Source: Lachnospiraceae bacterium (GTDB taxonomy: Bacteria; Bacillota; Clostridia; Lachnospirales; Lachnospiraceae). Taken from it: a stretch of 64,000 nucleotides of DNA. Positions 1-7,720 of this stretch are shown piece by piece; position 1 is the first letter of the stretch, and each line of letters starts with the position of its first letter. The position numbers and the translations under genes are program-made. The DNA is taken from contig JAQXJP010000036.1 of NCBI GenBank assembly GCA_029008875.1, forward strand, positions 1 to 64,000. Direction: 5' to 3'. The notes under the pieces were generated by a model, which did no database searches, was not told where the DNA came from, and saw only the letters and a list, made by a program, of their open reading frames with translations.

Positions 1-1
1 T

Positions 2-82
2 GCTGAGTCTGAAAAGGCTGCAACCGAGCGTTTCGCTCACCTGCAGAAGTTGGTTGCTCTCTACGGAACAGACAACGAGTAA
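2..82 (+). CDS. C-terminal fragment of an unidentified protein
   Basis: This is an open frame entering from the left edge and ending in TAA. The 26 visible residues end in RFAHLQKLVALYGTDNE. They are charged and helix-forming, with no membrane segment and no motif I recognise. A strong intrinsic terminator follows 12 bp later, so this is the real end of a transcription unit. The family cannot be named from so little sequence. Confidence 0.7.
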   Translation, partial: AESEKAATERFAHLQKLVALYGTDNE

Positions 83-94
83 TTTCGAATCCTT

Positions 95-122
95 AAGGGG
101 CTGCATTTGCAGCCCCTTTTTT
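95..122 (+). terminator. Intrinsic terminator of the left-edge gene
   Basis: The stem AAGGGGCTGCA (95-105) pairs perfectly with TGCAGCCCCTT (108-118) across a 2-base loop, in reality a 4-base one, and is followed by a run of six T. It separates the partial gene from the palindrome region. Confidence 0.93.
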
Positions 123-144
123 CGTGGGGACGTTCCTTTTGTCA

Positions 145-690
145 CGGCCATCGCCCTTTGGTCTCAGGGTCCATCCTACTGCCACAGCCATCACCACACC
201 TCCCGCCACCACCTCCTGCCTGGCACCCGAGCAGCCTCCCTGCGGAACCGCTTTGTGAATCGTAGTTTTCTAGGCGTGGCCTGTGCTTCTTATTACTGTA
301 CGACAACCCGTGAACACTACGACGCCTTTGTTTGCCCGGGACGGAGTAAGGCTTCGAACACTAACTGGCTCTAAGACGTGCCGTCCACTTCTTTTATGAG
401 AAAAACCGCGGCTGTGGAACTCCCTTCGGTCAAACAGGTCCTCGCCGCGGTGGTATCAGTGTCCGGGCACGTCAAGAGCCAGTAAGTATTCTGCAGAAAT
501 ACTCCGCCCTCGAGCAAACAAAGACGCTGCGGTGTCCACGTCTTGGCGGACAGTAAGTATGGAGAGAAGCACAGGCAAGCCGTCAGAAAACAAGATGGAA
601 CAAATAGGTTCCGCAATGGGGTTGCGCGAGTGTGCGGCGGGAGGCCTCGGGGTGAGGGGTGCAGTGGCCGGGGGAAGGGGCGGAACGGCG
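145..690. repeat. Very long imperfect palindrome (giant hairpin), no convincing gene
   Basis: The left half of this stretch is the reverse complement of the right half, with dispersed mismatches and small gaps. Paired blocks are TGCGGAACC (241-249) with 607-615, GCCTGTGCTTCT (279-290) with 565-576, CTTTGTTTG (about 327-335) with its complement near 513-521, ACTGGCTCT (about 363-371) with 475-483, and CCGCGG (406-411) with 445-450. All are centred near position 428. CCTCCCGCC (199-207) pairs with 636-644 after a small shift. The outer 50 bp on each side match only loosely. One arm is C-rich and the other G-rich. Open frames here have no domain signature. It could be a structured RNA, a degraded inverted duplication or a MITE-like remnant; the sequence alone does not decide. 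Confidence 0.8.
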
Positions 691-724
691 GGGAATTTCA
701 TAGAGAAAAATGATGGACATTCTG

Positions 725-755
725 TTGACAAAAGTTATCATATATGATAACTTTT
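725..755 (+). promoter_or_regulatory. Promoter with perfect 26-bp palindromic operator of the Xre regulator gene
   Basis: A consensus -35 TTGACA lies at 725-730. Positions 730-755 are a perfect palindrome with half-site AAAAGTTATCATA, which covers the spacer and the presumed -10 (TAACTT at 748-753, 17-bp spacing). Position and symmetry fit an autoregulatory operator bound by a dimer of the Xre-type protein encoded from 812. The binding is inferred. Confidence 0.75.
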
Positions 756-811
756 AAGAGGATGTTAGTTGAAAGAGGAGAGGAGATTGCCGGGCGGCAA
801 TCCGTGGAAGT

Positions 812-1033
812 ATGGGGACGAAGACGACAGAATCGCCGCGGGATTCGGTGGTCAGGCAGCTGAAGGAGATCAGGAAGGAACAGGGAATGACGCAGGCCTG
901 TCTCGCCGAATTGGTGGGCACCAAGAAGTCCAACATTTCCCGTCTGGAGAGCGGGAGGTACAATCCCAGCCTGGATTTTTTGGTTCGGGTGGCGGACGGG
1001 CTGGGGAAGGAAATTCAGATGAAGGTAAAGTGA
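812..1033 (+). CDS. Small Xre-family helix-turn-helix transcriptional regulator
   Basis: This 73-residue protein is almost entirely one HTH_3 domain. QLKEIRKEQGMTQACLAEL (about 16-34) forms helices 1-2, and VGTKKSNISRLESGRYNPS (about 35-53) is the recognition helix plus the usual SR.E.G..NPSL signature. A perfect 26-bp palindrome lies 56 bp upstream, so it probably represses itself. The start is the only ATG in frame after a stop at 770. Its ribosome site is poor (GGAAG directly abutting), while a good purine tract sits at 771-785, so translation may be weak or coupled. It is 9 bp from the next gene, with which it probably forms a two-gene operon resembling an antitoxin-partner pair, though the partner is not a known toxin. 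Confidence 0.85.
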   Translation: MGTKTTESPRDSVVRQLKEIRKEQGMTQACLAELVGTKKSNISRLESGRYNPSLDFLVRVADGLGKEIQMKVK

Positions 1034-1042
1034 GGGTATTAA

Positions 1043-1324
1043 ATGGCAAAGGTTTTGATTGGCAACTATTCGGGGAACAACATTGAACTGTGCAGAACCA
1101 CCGACATGAAGGTGGGAGAGCGCACCGCAGAGCTCCTTTTGGAGAGGCAGATTCCCTTCGTGAAAAACAGCAAGAAGATTCCGTTTTTCCGCAGGGAGGA
1201 ATACGATGGGGCGGACCAGATTTGGGTGATCAGCATCAATCCGCATCGGTACGGACAGGCGAGGCGGGCGCTGGACACTTTGGACATTATGTGTCGCAAG
1301 AATTTAGTGTTGAGCAATTACTAA
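1043..1324 (+). CDS. Small protein resembling DUF2007, partner of the Xre regulator
   Basis: This 93-residue soluble protein has a short beta strand at its start (AKVLIGNYSG), then a helix and strand (TAELLLERQIPFVKNSK, about 29-45), then a strand and helix (QIWVISINPHRYGQARRALDTLD, about 58-80). That helix, 'Ip-v', strand, 'A-L' layout recalls the DUF2007 putative signal-transducing fold. I make this assignment from pattern only. It lies 9 bp after the Xre gene and ends 24 bp before a terminator, so the two genes form a complete unit. It does not show RelE, HigB, MazF or HipA signatures, so a toxin role is possible but unsupported. Confidence 0.6.
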   Translation: MAKVLIGNYSGNNIELCRTTDMKVGERTAELLLERQIPFVKNSKKIPFFRREEYDGADQIWVISINPHRYGQARRALDTLDIMCRKNLVLSNY

Positions 1325-1347
1325 TATACTAATGTAAATTTTTTTGA

Positions 1348-1382
1348 GATGTGCTAAAATACCCTTTAGCACATCTTTTTTT
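1348..1382 (+). terminator. Intrinsic terminator of the Xre operon
   Basis: An 11-bp perfect stem, GATGTGCTAAA (1348-1358) with TTTAGCACATC (1365-1375), has a 6-base loop and a following T7 run. Confidence 0.95.
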
Positions 1383-1421
1383 GCGTGATGTGACTTGCTG
1401 TAATTTTGACTGAGGAAAGAT

Positions 1422-3182
1422 ATGAAGTGGAACATAAAAAGGCTGTTTTTCTGGGTGGCCTTTCTGATTATTCCGATTCTATTGTTCTATCTGATGGAGT
1501 TCTATGAACATAATCCATTTTCTGAAGTGCGTCAGATGGCACAGTTTTACAACATTGTACTGTTTGAATTGTTGGCGTTGATTCTTTTTTTTCTCTGTGG
1601 AAGTGCCAAGATTGCGCTGCGGATTGAGACGGTTCTTGCCATGGTGTTTGGCCTGGTCAACCACTATGTGTTGGCCTTTCGCTCCACACCTTTTGTACCA
1701 TGGGATATTCTGTCCGTGAGGACCGCCGCAAGCGTTGCAACCCAGTATGATTTTACGCCAAGTTTTCGCGTGGTTTTGGTAACCACGCTTTTTGTGGTGT
1801 GTTTTATTCTGCTGGGTTGGGAAAAACTAATATGGAAGAAGCGTTTGCTTCGGGTGTTTCCGCTGTTGCTCTGCATGGGAATTCTCTTCGCCTTTGCGGG
1901 GAGATTGCAGGATCGCAAGTTCCAGTTGGACAACTATCTGTATCCTCATCTGTTCACCCCGTTGTATATGATGCAGGTGAATGGGATGGCGGTTACCTTT
2001 GTGATGGATTTGGCCTACATGAAGGTGGAGCGCCCGGAAGGATACGATGCTCTGCAGTGTGAGGAGACGCTTCGGGAGTACGAGACGGATTTGGCGGGGC
2101 AGGATTATCCCAACATGATTGTGATTATGGATGAGGCATTTTCCGATTTGTCGCTCCTGGGGGACGTGGATGCCTCCGAGGATTATATGCCCTATGTGCA
2201 CAGCCTGCAGCAGGGGGCAGAAAATACGGTGTCCGGCAATCTGTATGTGTCCGTGTGCGGAGGAAATACGGCCAACACGGAATTTGAATTTCTGACCGGA
2301 AACACCATGGCTTTTTTGCCGGCGGGGAGTGTTCCCTATCAGCAGTATATTCAGGGGGAGATTCCATCCCTGGCGTCCCATCTGGAATCCCTCGGTTATG
2401 CCACTTACGCCATGCATCCCTACTATGCTTCCGGCTGGAATCGTGATGTGACCTACCCGCGCATGGGTTTTTCCAACATGATCTTCAAGGAAGATATGGC
2501 ATTCATGGAATATGTGCGAAAATACGTCAGCGACCGTTCTGATTTTCAGGAGATTTTGCATCTGCTGGAGGAAAAACAGGAGGGGCAACCGCTCTTTATC
2601 TTCAATGTGACCATGCAAAATCATGGGGGCTATTCCGATCAATATGCCAATTTCACCCCGGATGTGACCACGGGGGCGGATAATTTGGAGCTGAATCAGT
2701 ACCTGTCCTTGATCAAACTGACGGATGCCGGTCTGGAGGAGCTGCTGACCCATTTGGGCAACATGGATGAGAAAACAGTGGTGGTATTTTTCGGGGACCA
2801 TCAGCCGGGGGATGCGGTGACAAAATGCATCAATGACTCCCTCACGGACTCGGATTACTATTATGCATCTGAGGAGGATGTGATAGCCAATGATACCGAG
2901 AATCCGCGCTATATTGTCCCTTATATCATCTGGGCCAACTACGATATCGAGGAGAGTGTGGGCTACGATATGAGTGTGAATTATCTGGCGGCCAATACCC
3001 TTAAGATTGCGGGGGTTCCCACGGACGCATATCAGAATTATCTGTTACAGTTGCAGGAGGAGTATCCGGTTATCACCAGCGTCTACACCGGGAAAAGCGC
3101 AGACGCCCGGGAGGAGTCCCTGGAGGAATACCGGCGACTGCAATATTATCAATTGTTTGAGAAGAAGGCGGGAGAACCATGA
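1422..3182 (+). CDS. LTA-synthase-like membrane phosphoglycerol transferase (sulfatase fold)
   Basis: The protein has 586 residues. Five hydrophobic segments fill the first 160 residues (about 8-25, 43-60, 65-86, 116-132, 143-160), followed by an extracytoplasmic alkaline-phosphatase/sulfatase domain (about 228-560). The likely metal and catalytic positions of the LtaS family are visible: E238 in VIMDEAFSD, nucleophile T283 in GGNTANTEFEF, and D459-H460 in FFGDHQPG. The family transfers glycerophosphate from phosphatidylglycerol onto a lipid or glycan carrier to build lipoteichoic acid or decorate another polymer outside the membrane. Its stop overlaps the start of the YfhO gene (ATGA), so the products probably act together on one surface polymer. 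The exact acceptor cannot be told. Confidence 0.88.
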   Translation: MKWNIKRLFFWVAFLIIPILLFYLMEFYEHNPFSEVRQMAQFYNIVLFELLALILFFLCGSAKIALRIETVLAMVFGLVNHYVLAFRSTPFVPWDILSVRTAASVATQYDFTPSFRVVLVTTLFVVCFILLGWEKLIWKKRLLRVFPLLLCMGILFAFAGRLQDRKFQLDNYLYPHLFTPLYMMQVNGMAVTFVMDLAYMKVERPEGYDALQCEETLREYETDLAGQDYPNMIVIMDEAFSDLSLLGDVDASEDYMPYVHSLQQGAENTVSGNLYVSVCGGNTANTEFEFLTGNTMAFLPAGSVPYQQYIQGEIPSLASHLESLGYATYAMHPYYASGWNRDVTYPRMGFSNMIFKEDMAFMEYVRKYVSDRSDFQEILHLLEEKQEGQPLFIFNVTMQNHGGYSDQYANFTPDVTTGADNLELNQYLSLIKLTDAGLEELLTHLGNMDEKTVVVFFGDHQPGDAVTKCINDSLTDSDYYYASEEDVIANDTENPRYIVPYIIWANYDIEESVGYDMSVNYLAANTLKIAGVPTDAYQNYLLQLQEEYPVITSVYTGKSADAREESLEEYRRLQYYQLFEKKAGEP

Positions 3183-5722
3183 AACAAAAATATACCTGGC
3201 ATGTGCTCAGTTTCCTGCTTCCTTTTGTGGTGGTTGTGATTATCAGCATCGCAAACGGGGTATATCCCTTCGGAGACAGATGCCTGCTGCACATCGATAT
3301 GTACCACCAGTACTGTCCGTTTTTTACGGAGTTTATGCACAAGCTGAAGTGTGGCGAGAGCCTGATGTACACCTGGAACCAGGGACTGGGCACGGATTTT
3401 GTGGCGCTGTATGCCTACTATCTGGCAAGCCCCCTGAATTTCCTTCTGATCTTGTGCCCCAAGAATCATGTGATTGAGTTTATGACCCTGCTTACCTGGA
3501 TAAAAATCAGCGGATGCGGCCTTACCTTTTTTCTGTTTATGAAGGAGCATTGGGGACTGAATCCCAGAAGCCTCCGCTGTGGCGTGGCGGTTGCTTTCTC
3601 CACTGCCTACGCGCTGTCGGGATTTGTGGCGGCATACAGTTGGGATATCATGTGGATGGATGTGGTGATGTTTGCTCCCCTGGCAATCATGGGGGTGGAT
3701 TTGTTGATCCGCCAAAAGAGAGCATCGGTTTACTATGTGTCGTTGGCACTGGCAATCTGGAGCAACTATTATATCAGTATCATGCTCTGCATCTTTTTAG
3801 TGCTCTACTTTGTGGCCCAGCTTGTGATTGTCGAACATTTGAGACCTCTGGATTATCTGTGGGCGACGATCCGGTTTGGGGGCTATTCCCTTCTCGCCGG
3901 AGCCACCTGCGGGGTTCTGTTAATCCCGGAGATGCTTCTCCTCTCGTATGCAGGCTCCTCCACGGATACCTTCCCGAGCCGCATGGAGTGGTATTTCAAT
4001 TTCCTGGGGGAGGTGGGAAGAAGCTGTGTCACCGGAAGTGTATACACCGGCGGGGACCATTGGCCCAATTTGTATGCGGGTTCCTTCGTGCTCCTTCTGT
4101 TGGTTCTTTTTGCGTTAAACCGGGAAATCGGTTTGCGTAAGCGTATACTGGGAATTGCGGGGGTGGCATTTTTTCTGGTCAGCTTTTCCAACAATCAATT
4201 GGATTACATGTGGCATGGATTCCATTTTCCCAATTCCCTGCCGGGAAGGCAGTCCTACCTGTACATTTTTCTGGTTTTGATTCTCGGCTACGAGGAACTG
4301 CGGCACATTCGGGGAACGAAAATATGGCAGGCGATTGCGGCGGTTGTCCTGTGGATACCTATTTTGATTGCGGGGGCGGTTACCACCGACGAGGAAGTGA
4401 CGGAGGTGTACGCCTTTGCCCTGACCGCCCTGTTTGTGGCGTGCTACGGGGCATTGCTGATCATTTACAAGCTGGCACGGCATGTGACGCGCAAGCAAGT
4501 GATGATACTGGCCTGTTTTGTGGTGGTCTGCGAGGTGATTATCCATTTTTCGGTGACGGGATTTTACACCACCGGACGCAGTGAGTACGTGAAAAAAACC
4601 GAGGATTATGGGATCCTTCTGGGGTGGATTAAGGAGCAGGATAATGCAAAGAAGGAACTTGACGGAGGTCTGCAGTTTTACCGCGTGGAGGACCCGCAGC
4701 GCATGACCAAAAACGATAATATGCTCTACGATTACAAAGGGGCCACGGTTTTTTCCTCCCTAATGAATCTGAATGTCAGCCATTTTTACCAGAGCCTGTA
4801 CATGGAGGGCGGAAAGAATTATTATTGCTACAACGGCGCGACACCTCTGACTTCTGCAATGCTCTCCGTTCGCTACATGCTCTATGACAGCGGCACGGAG
4901 GAGAATGCGTTTCGCCATGTTGTAGCCCAAAGCGGGGACCAGTATCTGTATGAAAATACCTACTGCCTTCCTCTGGGATATATGATGGAGGAGGAGGCAA
5001 TCGAGGCGTGGGACAACAGTGATTTGAGCAACAAGCTGGGCAATCTCAACGGCCTTGCCTATGCGCTGGGGGCTTCGGAACCCATGCTTGTGAATTGCAC
5101 CGAGAGTGCACAGCAGTCGGTGTACGGGGGGGAGACCACCCTGACCATGGACAGCGAGGGCTATTACTATGCCGCATATCGCAGCTGCTCCGCCGACAGG
5201 CTGGAGATGAACACAAGCGAGGGGAGAAGCCGCGTCTTTTCCAAAACCACCCACCGGTATCTTCTGGAGCTGGGCCTTTGCCAGCAGGGGGAGGAAATTT
5301 CCCTTACCAATTCCGATGGAGAAGCGGTAGAATACAGTGTGTACCGGCTGGATGAAGCAGTGGTGCGGCAGGCTTATGAGACCCTGTCCCGGCAGACTAT
5401 GCAGCTCCTGAATTACGGGGATACCTACGTGGAGGGTGACATCCATGTGGATTGGGAGGGACGATTGATTTTCTCCATCCCCTTCGAGAGCGGTTGGCGC
5501 GTGTATGTGGACGGGGAGGAAGTGCAGGCAGAGGCATTTCAGGATGCTATGATAAGTGTGCATCTGACGGAGGGCAAGCACCGTATTCGCTTACAATATG
5601 AGACTCCGGGAATTCGCACGGGAGCTCTTTTTTCGGTAATCGGAATTTGCGGGTTTGCCCTGTTGATATTACTGGAAGCAAGATATAGGAAACATGAAAA
5701 TGAACGAAAAGAGAAATTATAG
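3179..5722 (+). CDS. YfhO-family multi-spanning membrane protein, probable GT-C glycosyltransferase
   Basis: The protein has 847 residues. About a dozen membrane helices occupy residues 8-460, then comes a long extracytoplasmic beta-rich part (about 465-815), and one last helix near the C terminus (GALFSVIGICGFALLILLE). The N-terminal loop YPFGDRCLLHIDMYHQY, with D and H residues facing outside, and the later WNQGLGTDF are typical of YfhO proteins. In Bacillus and Listeria, YfhO-type proteins are GT-C enzymes that glycosylate lipoteichoic or wall teichoic acids. Overlap with the preceding LTA-synthase-like gene supports a role in making or decorating that polymer. The donor is probably a lipid-linked sugar (family knowledge). 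It overlaps the following helicase gene by 29 bp. Confidence 0.85.
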   Translation: MKQKYTWHVLSFLLPFVVVVIISIANGVYPFGDRCLLHIDMYHQYCPFFTEFMHKLKCGESLMYTWNQGLGTDFVALYAYYLASPLNFLLILCPKNHVIEFMTLLTWIKISGCGLTFFLFMKEHWGLNPRSLRCGVAVAFSTAYALSGFVAAYSWDIMWMDVVMFAPLAIMGVDLLIRQKRASVYYVSLALAIWSNYYISIMLCIFLVLYFVAQLVIVEHLRPLDYLWATIRFGGYSLLAGATCGVLLIPEMLLLSYAGSSTDTFPSRMEWYFNFLGEVGRSCVTGSVYTGGDHWPNLYAGSFVLLLLVLFALNREIGLRKRILGIAGVAFFLVSFSNNQLDYMWHGFHFPNSLPGRQSYLYIFLVLILGYEELRHIRGTKIWQAIAAVVLWIPILIAGAVTTDEEVTEVYAFALTALFVACYGALLIIYKLARHVTRKQVMILACFVVVCEVIIHFSVTGFYTTGRSEYVKKTEDYGILLGWIKEQDNAKKELDGGLQFYRVEDPQRMTKNDNMLYDYKGATVFSSLMNLNVSHFYQSLYMEGGKNYYCYNGATPLTSAMLSVRYMLYDSGTEENAFRHVVAQSGDQYLYENTYCLPLGYMMEEEAIEAWDNSDLSNKLGNLNGLAYALGASEPMLVNCTESAQQSVYGGETTLTMDSEGYYYAAYRSCSADRLEMNTSEGRSRVFSKTTHRYLLELGLCQQGEEISLTNSDGEAVEYSVYRLDEAVVRQAYETLSRQTMQLLNYGDTYVEGDIHVDWEGRLIFSIPFESGWRVYVDGEEVQAEAFQDAMISVHLTEGKHRIRLQYETPGIRTGALFSVIGICGFALLILLEARYRKHENERKEKL

Positions 5723-7655
5723 TCGCGAAAAAATTCAATTATTGGAGAAATTCTATGTGGAGCAATTCCGGGAGGTATGCGGCAATGCAGGGCAGAAAGC
5801 CCGAATGCAGAAATATCTGCACCGGATTCGCGCGAAGTGCAATCTGCTGCGAAGCACCCATCTGAATCCCAACAAGGAGGAGATGGCCTGCAAGATTCAC
5901 AAAGATGTGAAGAGATTGGTGATGGCTGCCTATTTTTCCAACAACAAGGAGGCAAAACGCGAGGTAAATACGAAGCTATTGCCGGAATTGTTGCGTCTGG
6001 ATCTGGAAATGATGACGGAGGAGGAAATCGAACAAATCGATGAGCAGTTGCTGGCAAGGCTGGGCAAGGAGGCCCGGGGAGAGATCTGCAACTGCACCCT
6101 GGGAATAATCTGCCGCTCTGTGATGCAGAAAGAGTTGCGCAGACAGATTGTGGAGCTGGTTCCGGCAAGGCCCGAGATGGAATTTCCGGAGGCAATTGCC
6201 ATGGAGCGCCACTTCATTCTCCATGTGGGTCCCACCAACAGCGGAAAGACCTATCAAGCTCTGGAGCGCCTGAAGGACGCAGAGAGCGGCGTATACTTAG
6301 GCCCCCTGCGTCTGCTGGCGCTGGAGGTGTACGAGCGCATGACAGAGTACGGCACGCCCTGTACCATGCTGACCGGCCAGGAGTGCATTGAGGATCCTGA
6401 CAGCAGGGTGACGGCCTCCACCGTGGAGATGCTGGATTTGAGTAAGGAATATGAGGTGGCGGTGATCGATGAGGCCCAGATGGTGGCGGATGCGGACCGT
6501 GGACACTCCTGGACAAGAGCGATCCTCGGGGTGCGTGCCAGGGAAATCCATGTGTGTATGAGCCCTGCCGCGGAGCAGGTAGTGTTGCATTTGATTTCCC
6601 TGACCAAGGATGACTATGAGGTGCACCATTACGAGCGCAAGACAGCTCTGGAGCTGGAGGAGAAGCCGATTTGCTTCCCGGAGGATGTGAAGGAGGGGGA
6701 TGCACTGATTGTATTTTCCAAAAAGGCGGTCCTCAATGTGGCGGGGCGGCTGGAGAGCCAGGGTATTGAGTGCAGCGTCATCTACGGAAGTCTCCCCCCG
6801 GAAATTCGAAGGAGGCAGATGCAGCTGTTTAACAGCGGCGAGACCAAGGTTGTGGTATCCACCGACGCCATCGGAATGGGACTGAACCTCCCGGTTCGGC
6901 GCATTGTGTTCATGGAGGTAGAAAAGTTTGACGGGACAACCAGCAGAGCTCTCGAAGTGCCTGAAATTCGTCAGATTGCAGGTCGTGCCGGGCGCTTCGG
7001 AAGGTACGATACCGGATATGTGACCGCCATGGATGAACGGAAGTTGAACTTCCTGCGGCACCAGTGGAAAAACAGGGAACAGCCCATAGAGAAGGTAAGC
7101 TTGGGATTTCCTCAGGTGCTTCTGTCAATGAATGCACCTCTGGATGTGATCCTGCAGCTTTGGAAGGACGCAAAGACGCCGGAACCCTTCGAGAAAATCA
7201 ATATTGATGAGATGTTGTTTCTGTACAAGGAAGCCTACCGTCTGCGTGTGTTTATCCCGGACTTCGAGGACAAATCCGTGCTGTACCGGATGATTACCTG
7301 CCCCATCGATATCAAGGATCGGGAAGTGGTGCGCTTGTGGGGCGAGTATTGTATGAATTACACTGCGGATATCTCTCTGGAAAAACCCAGCAGACACAGC
7401 CGGTATCAGGGATTGGCGAAGTACGAATCCTACTACAAGAAGTTGGATTTGTACTATCAGTTGTCCATGCGTCTGGGCAAACTGGTGGATAACCAGTGGT
7501 TGGAAGAAGCGCGGGAGAAAACCCAGGATTGCATTATGCAGCTTCTATCCAAAGACAAACATGAGTACATCTTAAGATGTAGATATTGCGGGCGCATTCT
7601 GCCTGTGGATTCCCCGTTCCGTGTCTGCAAACGCTGCAGACATGAGTTTCACTAG
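5694..7655 (+). CDS. SUV3-like DExH RNA helicase with C-terminal zinc ribbon
   Basis: The protein has 653 residues. A helical N-terminal part (1-170) precedes a superfamily 2 helicase core. Motif I is GPTNSGKT (179-186), then SGVYLGPLRLLALEVY, motif II DEAQ (259-262), RGHSWTRAILG, VIYGSLPPEIRR, STDAIGMGLNLPVRRIVF and motif VI QIAGRAGRFG (about 427-436). These blocks match the mitochondrial SUV3 RNA helicase family more closely than any usual bacterial helicase. After an alpha-helical C-terminal region, a zinc ribbon with C629, C632 and a second CxxC closes the protein; this is not part of mitochondrial SUV3. SUV3 unwinds RNA for degradosome exonucleases. Here the partner is unknown. It starts inside the end of the YfhO gene, with AGGAAA just upstream. 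Confidence 0.85.
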   Translation: MKMNEKRNYSREKIQLLEKFYVEQFREVCGNAGQKARMQKYLHRIRAKCNLLRSTHLNPNKEEMACKIHKDVKRLVMAAYFSNNKEAKREVNTKLLPELLRLDLEMMTEEEIEQIDEQLLARLGKEARGEICNCTLGIICRSVMQKELRRQIVELVPARPEMEFPEAIAMERHFILHVGPTNSGKTYQALERLKDAESGVYLGPLRLLALEVYERMTEYGTPCTMLTGQECIEDPDSRVTASTVEMLDLSKEYEVAVIDEAQMVADADRGHSWTRAILGVRAREIHVCMSPAAEQVVLHLISLTKDDYEVHHYERKTALELEEKPICFPEDVKEGDALIVFSKKAVLNVAGRLESQGIECSVIYGSLPPEIRRRQMQLFNSGETKVVVSTDAIGMGLNLPVRRIVFMEVEKFDGTTSRALEVPEIRQIAGRAGRFGRYDTGYVTAMDERKLNFLRHQWKNREQPIEKVSLGFPQVLLSMNAPLDVILQLWKDAKTPEPFEKINIDEMLFLYKEAYRLRVFIPDFEDKSVLYRMITCPIDIKDREVVRLWGEYCMNYTADISLEKPSRHSRYQGLAKYESYYKKLDLYYQLSMRLGKLVDNQWLEEAREKTQDCIMQLLSKDKHEYILRCRYCGRILPVDSPFRVCKRCRHEFH

Positions 7656-7665
7656 TTGGCGGACG

Positions 7666-7690
7666 AGTCGGCCTTAAGTCGAAGGCCGGC
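7666..7690 (+). other. Hairpin in the leader of the DUF3298 lipoprotein gene
   Basis: GTCGGCCTT pairs with AAGGCCGGC (one G-U pair) around a 6-base loop. No T run follows, so it is not an ordinary terminator. It sits between the helicase stop and the lipoprotein ribosome site and may shape mRNA stability or processing. Confidence 0.4.
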
Positions 7691-7720
7691 GGACGGTCGA
7701 AGAGAAGAGGAGAAGAATAT

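Noticed and set aside
54-731. Short open frames in both strands within the long palindrome
   Set aside because: No conserved pattern, no ribosome sites, and the two arms do not preserve one reading frame, so coding is not the reason for the repeat.
769-1086. 105-residue frame overlapping the Xre gene, starting at TTG near a better ribosome site
   Set aside because: Its translation is low-complexity (Gly/Arg/Glu) and fits a shifted reading of the Xre gene, whose HTH signature is clear.
1043-1324. RelE/HigB-type toxin identity for the Xre partner
   Set aside because: The basic residue pattern and strand layout of RelE-fold toxins is missing; only gene order suggests a toxin pair.
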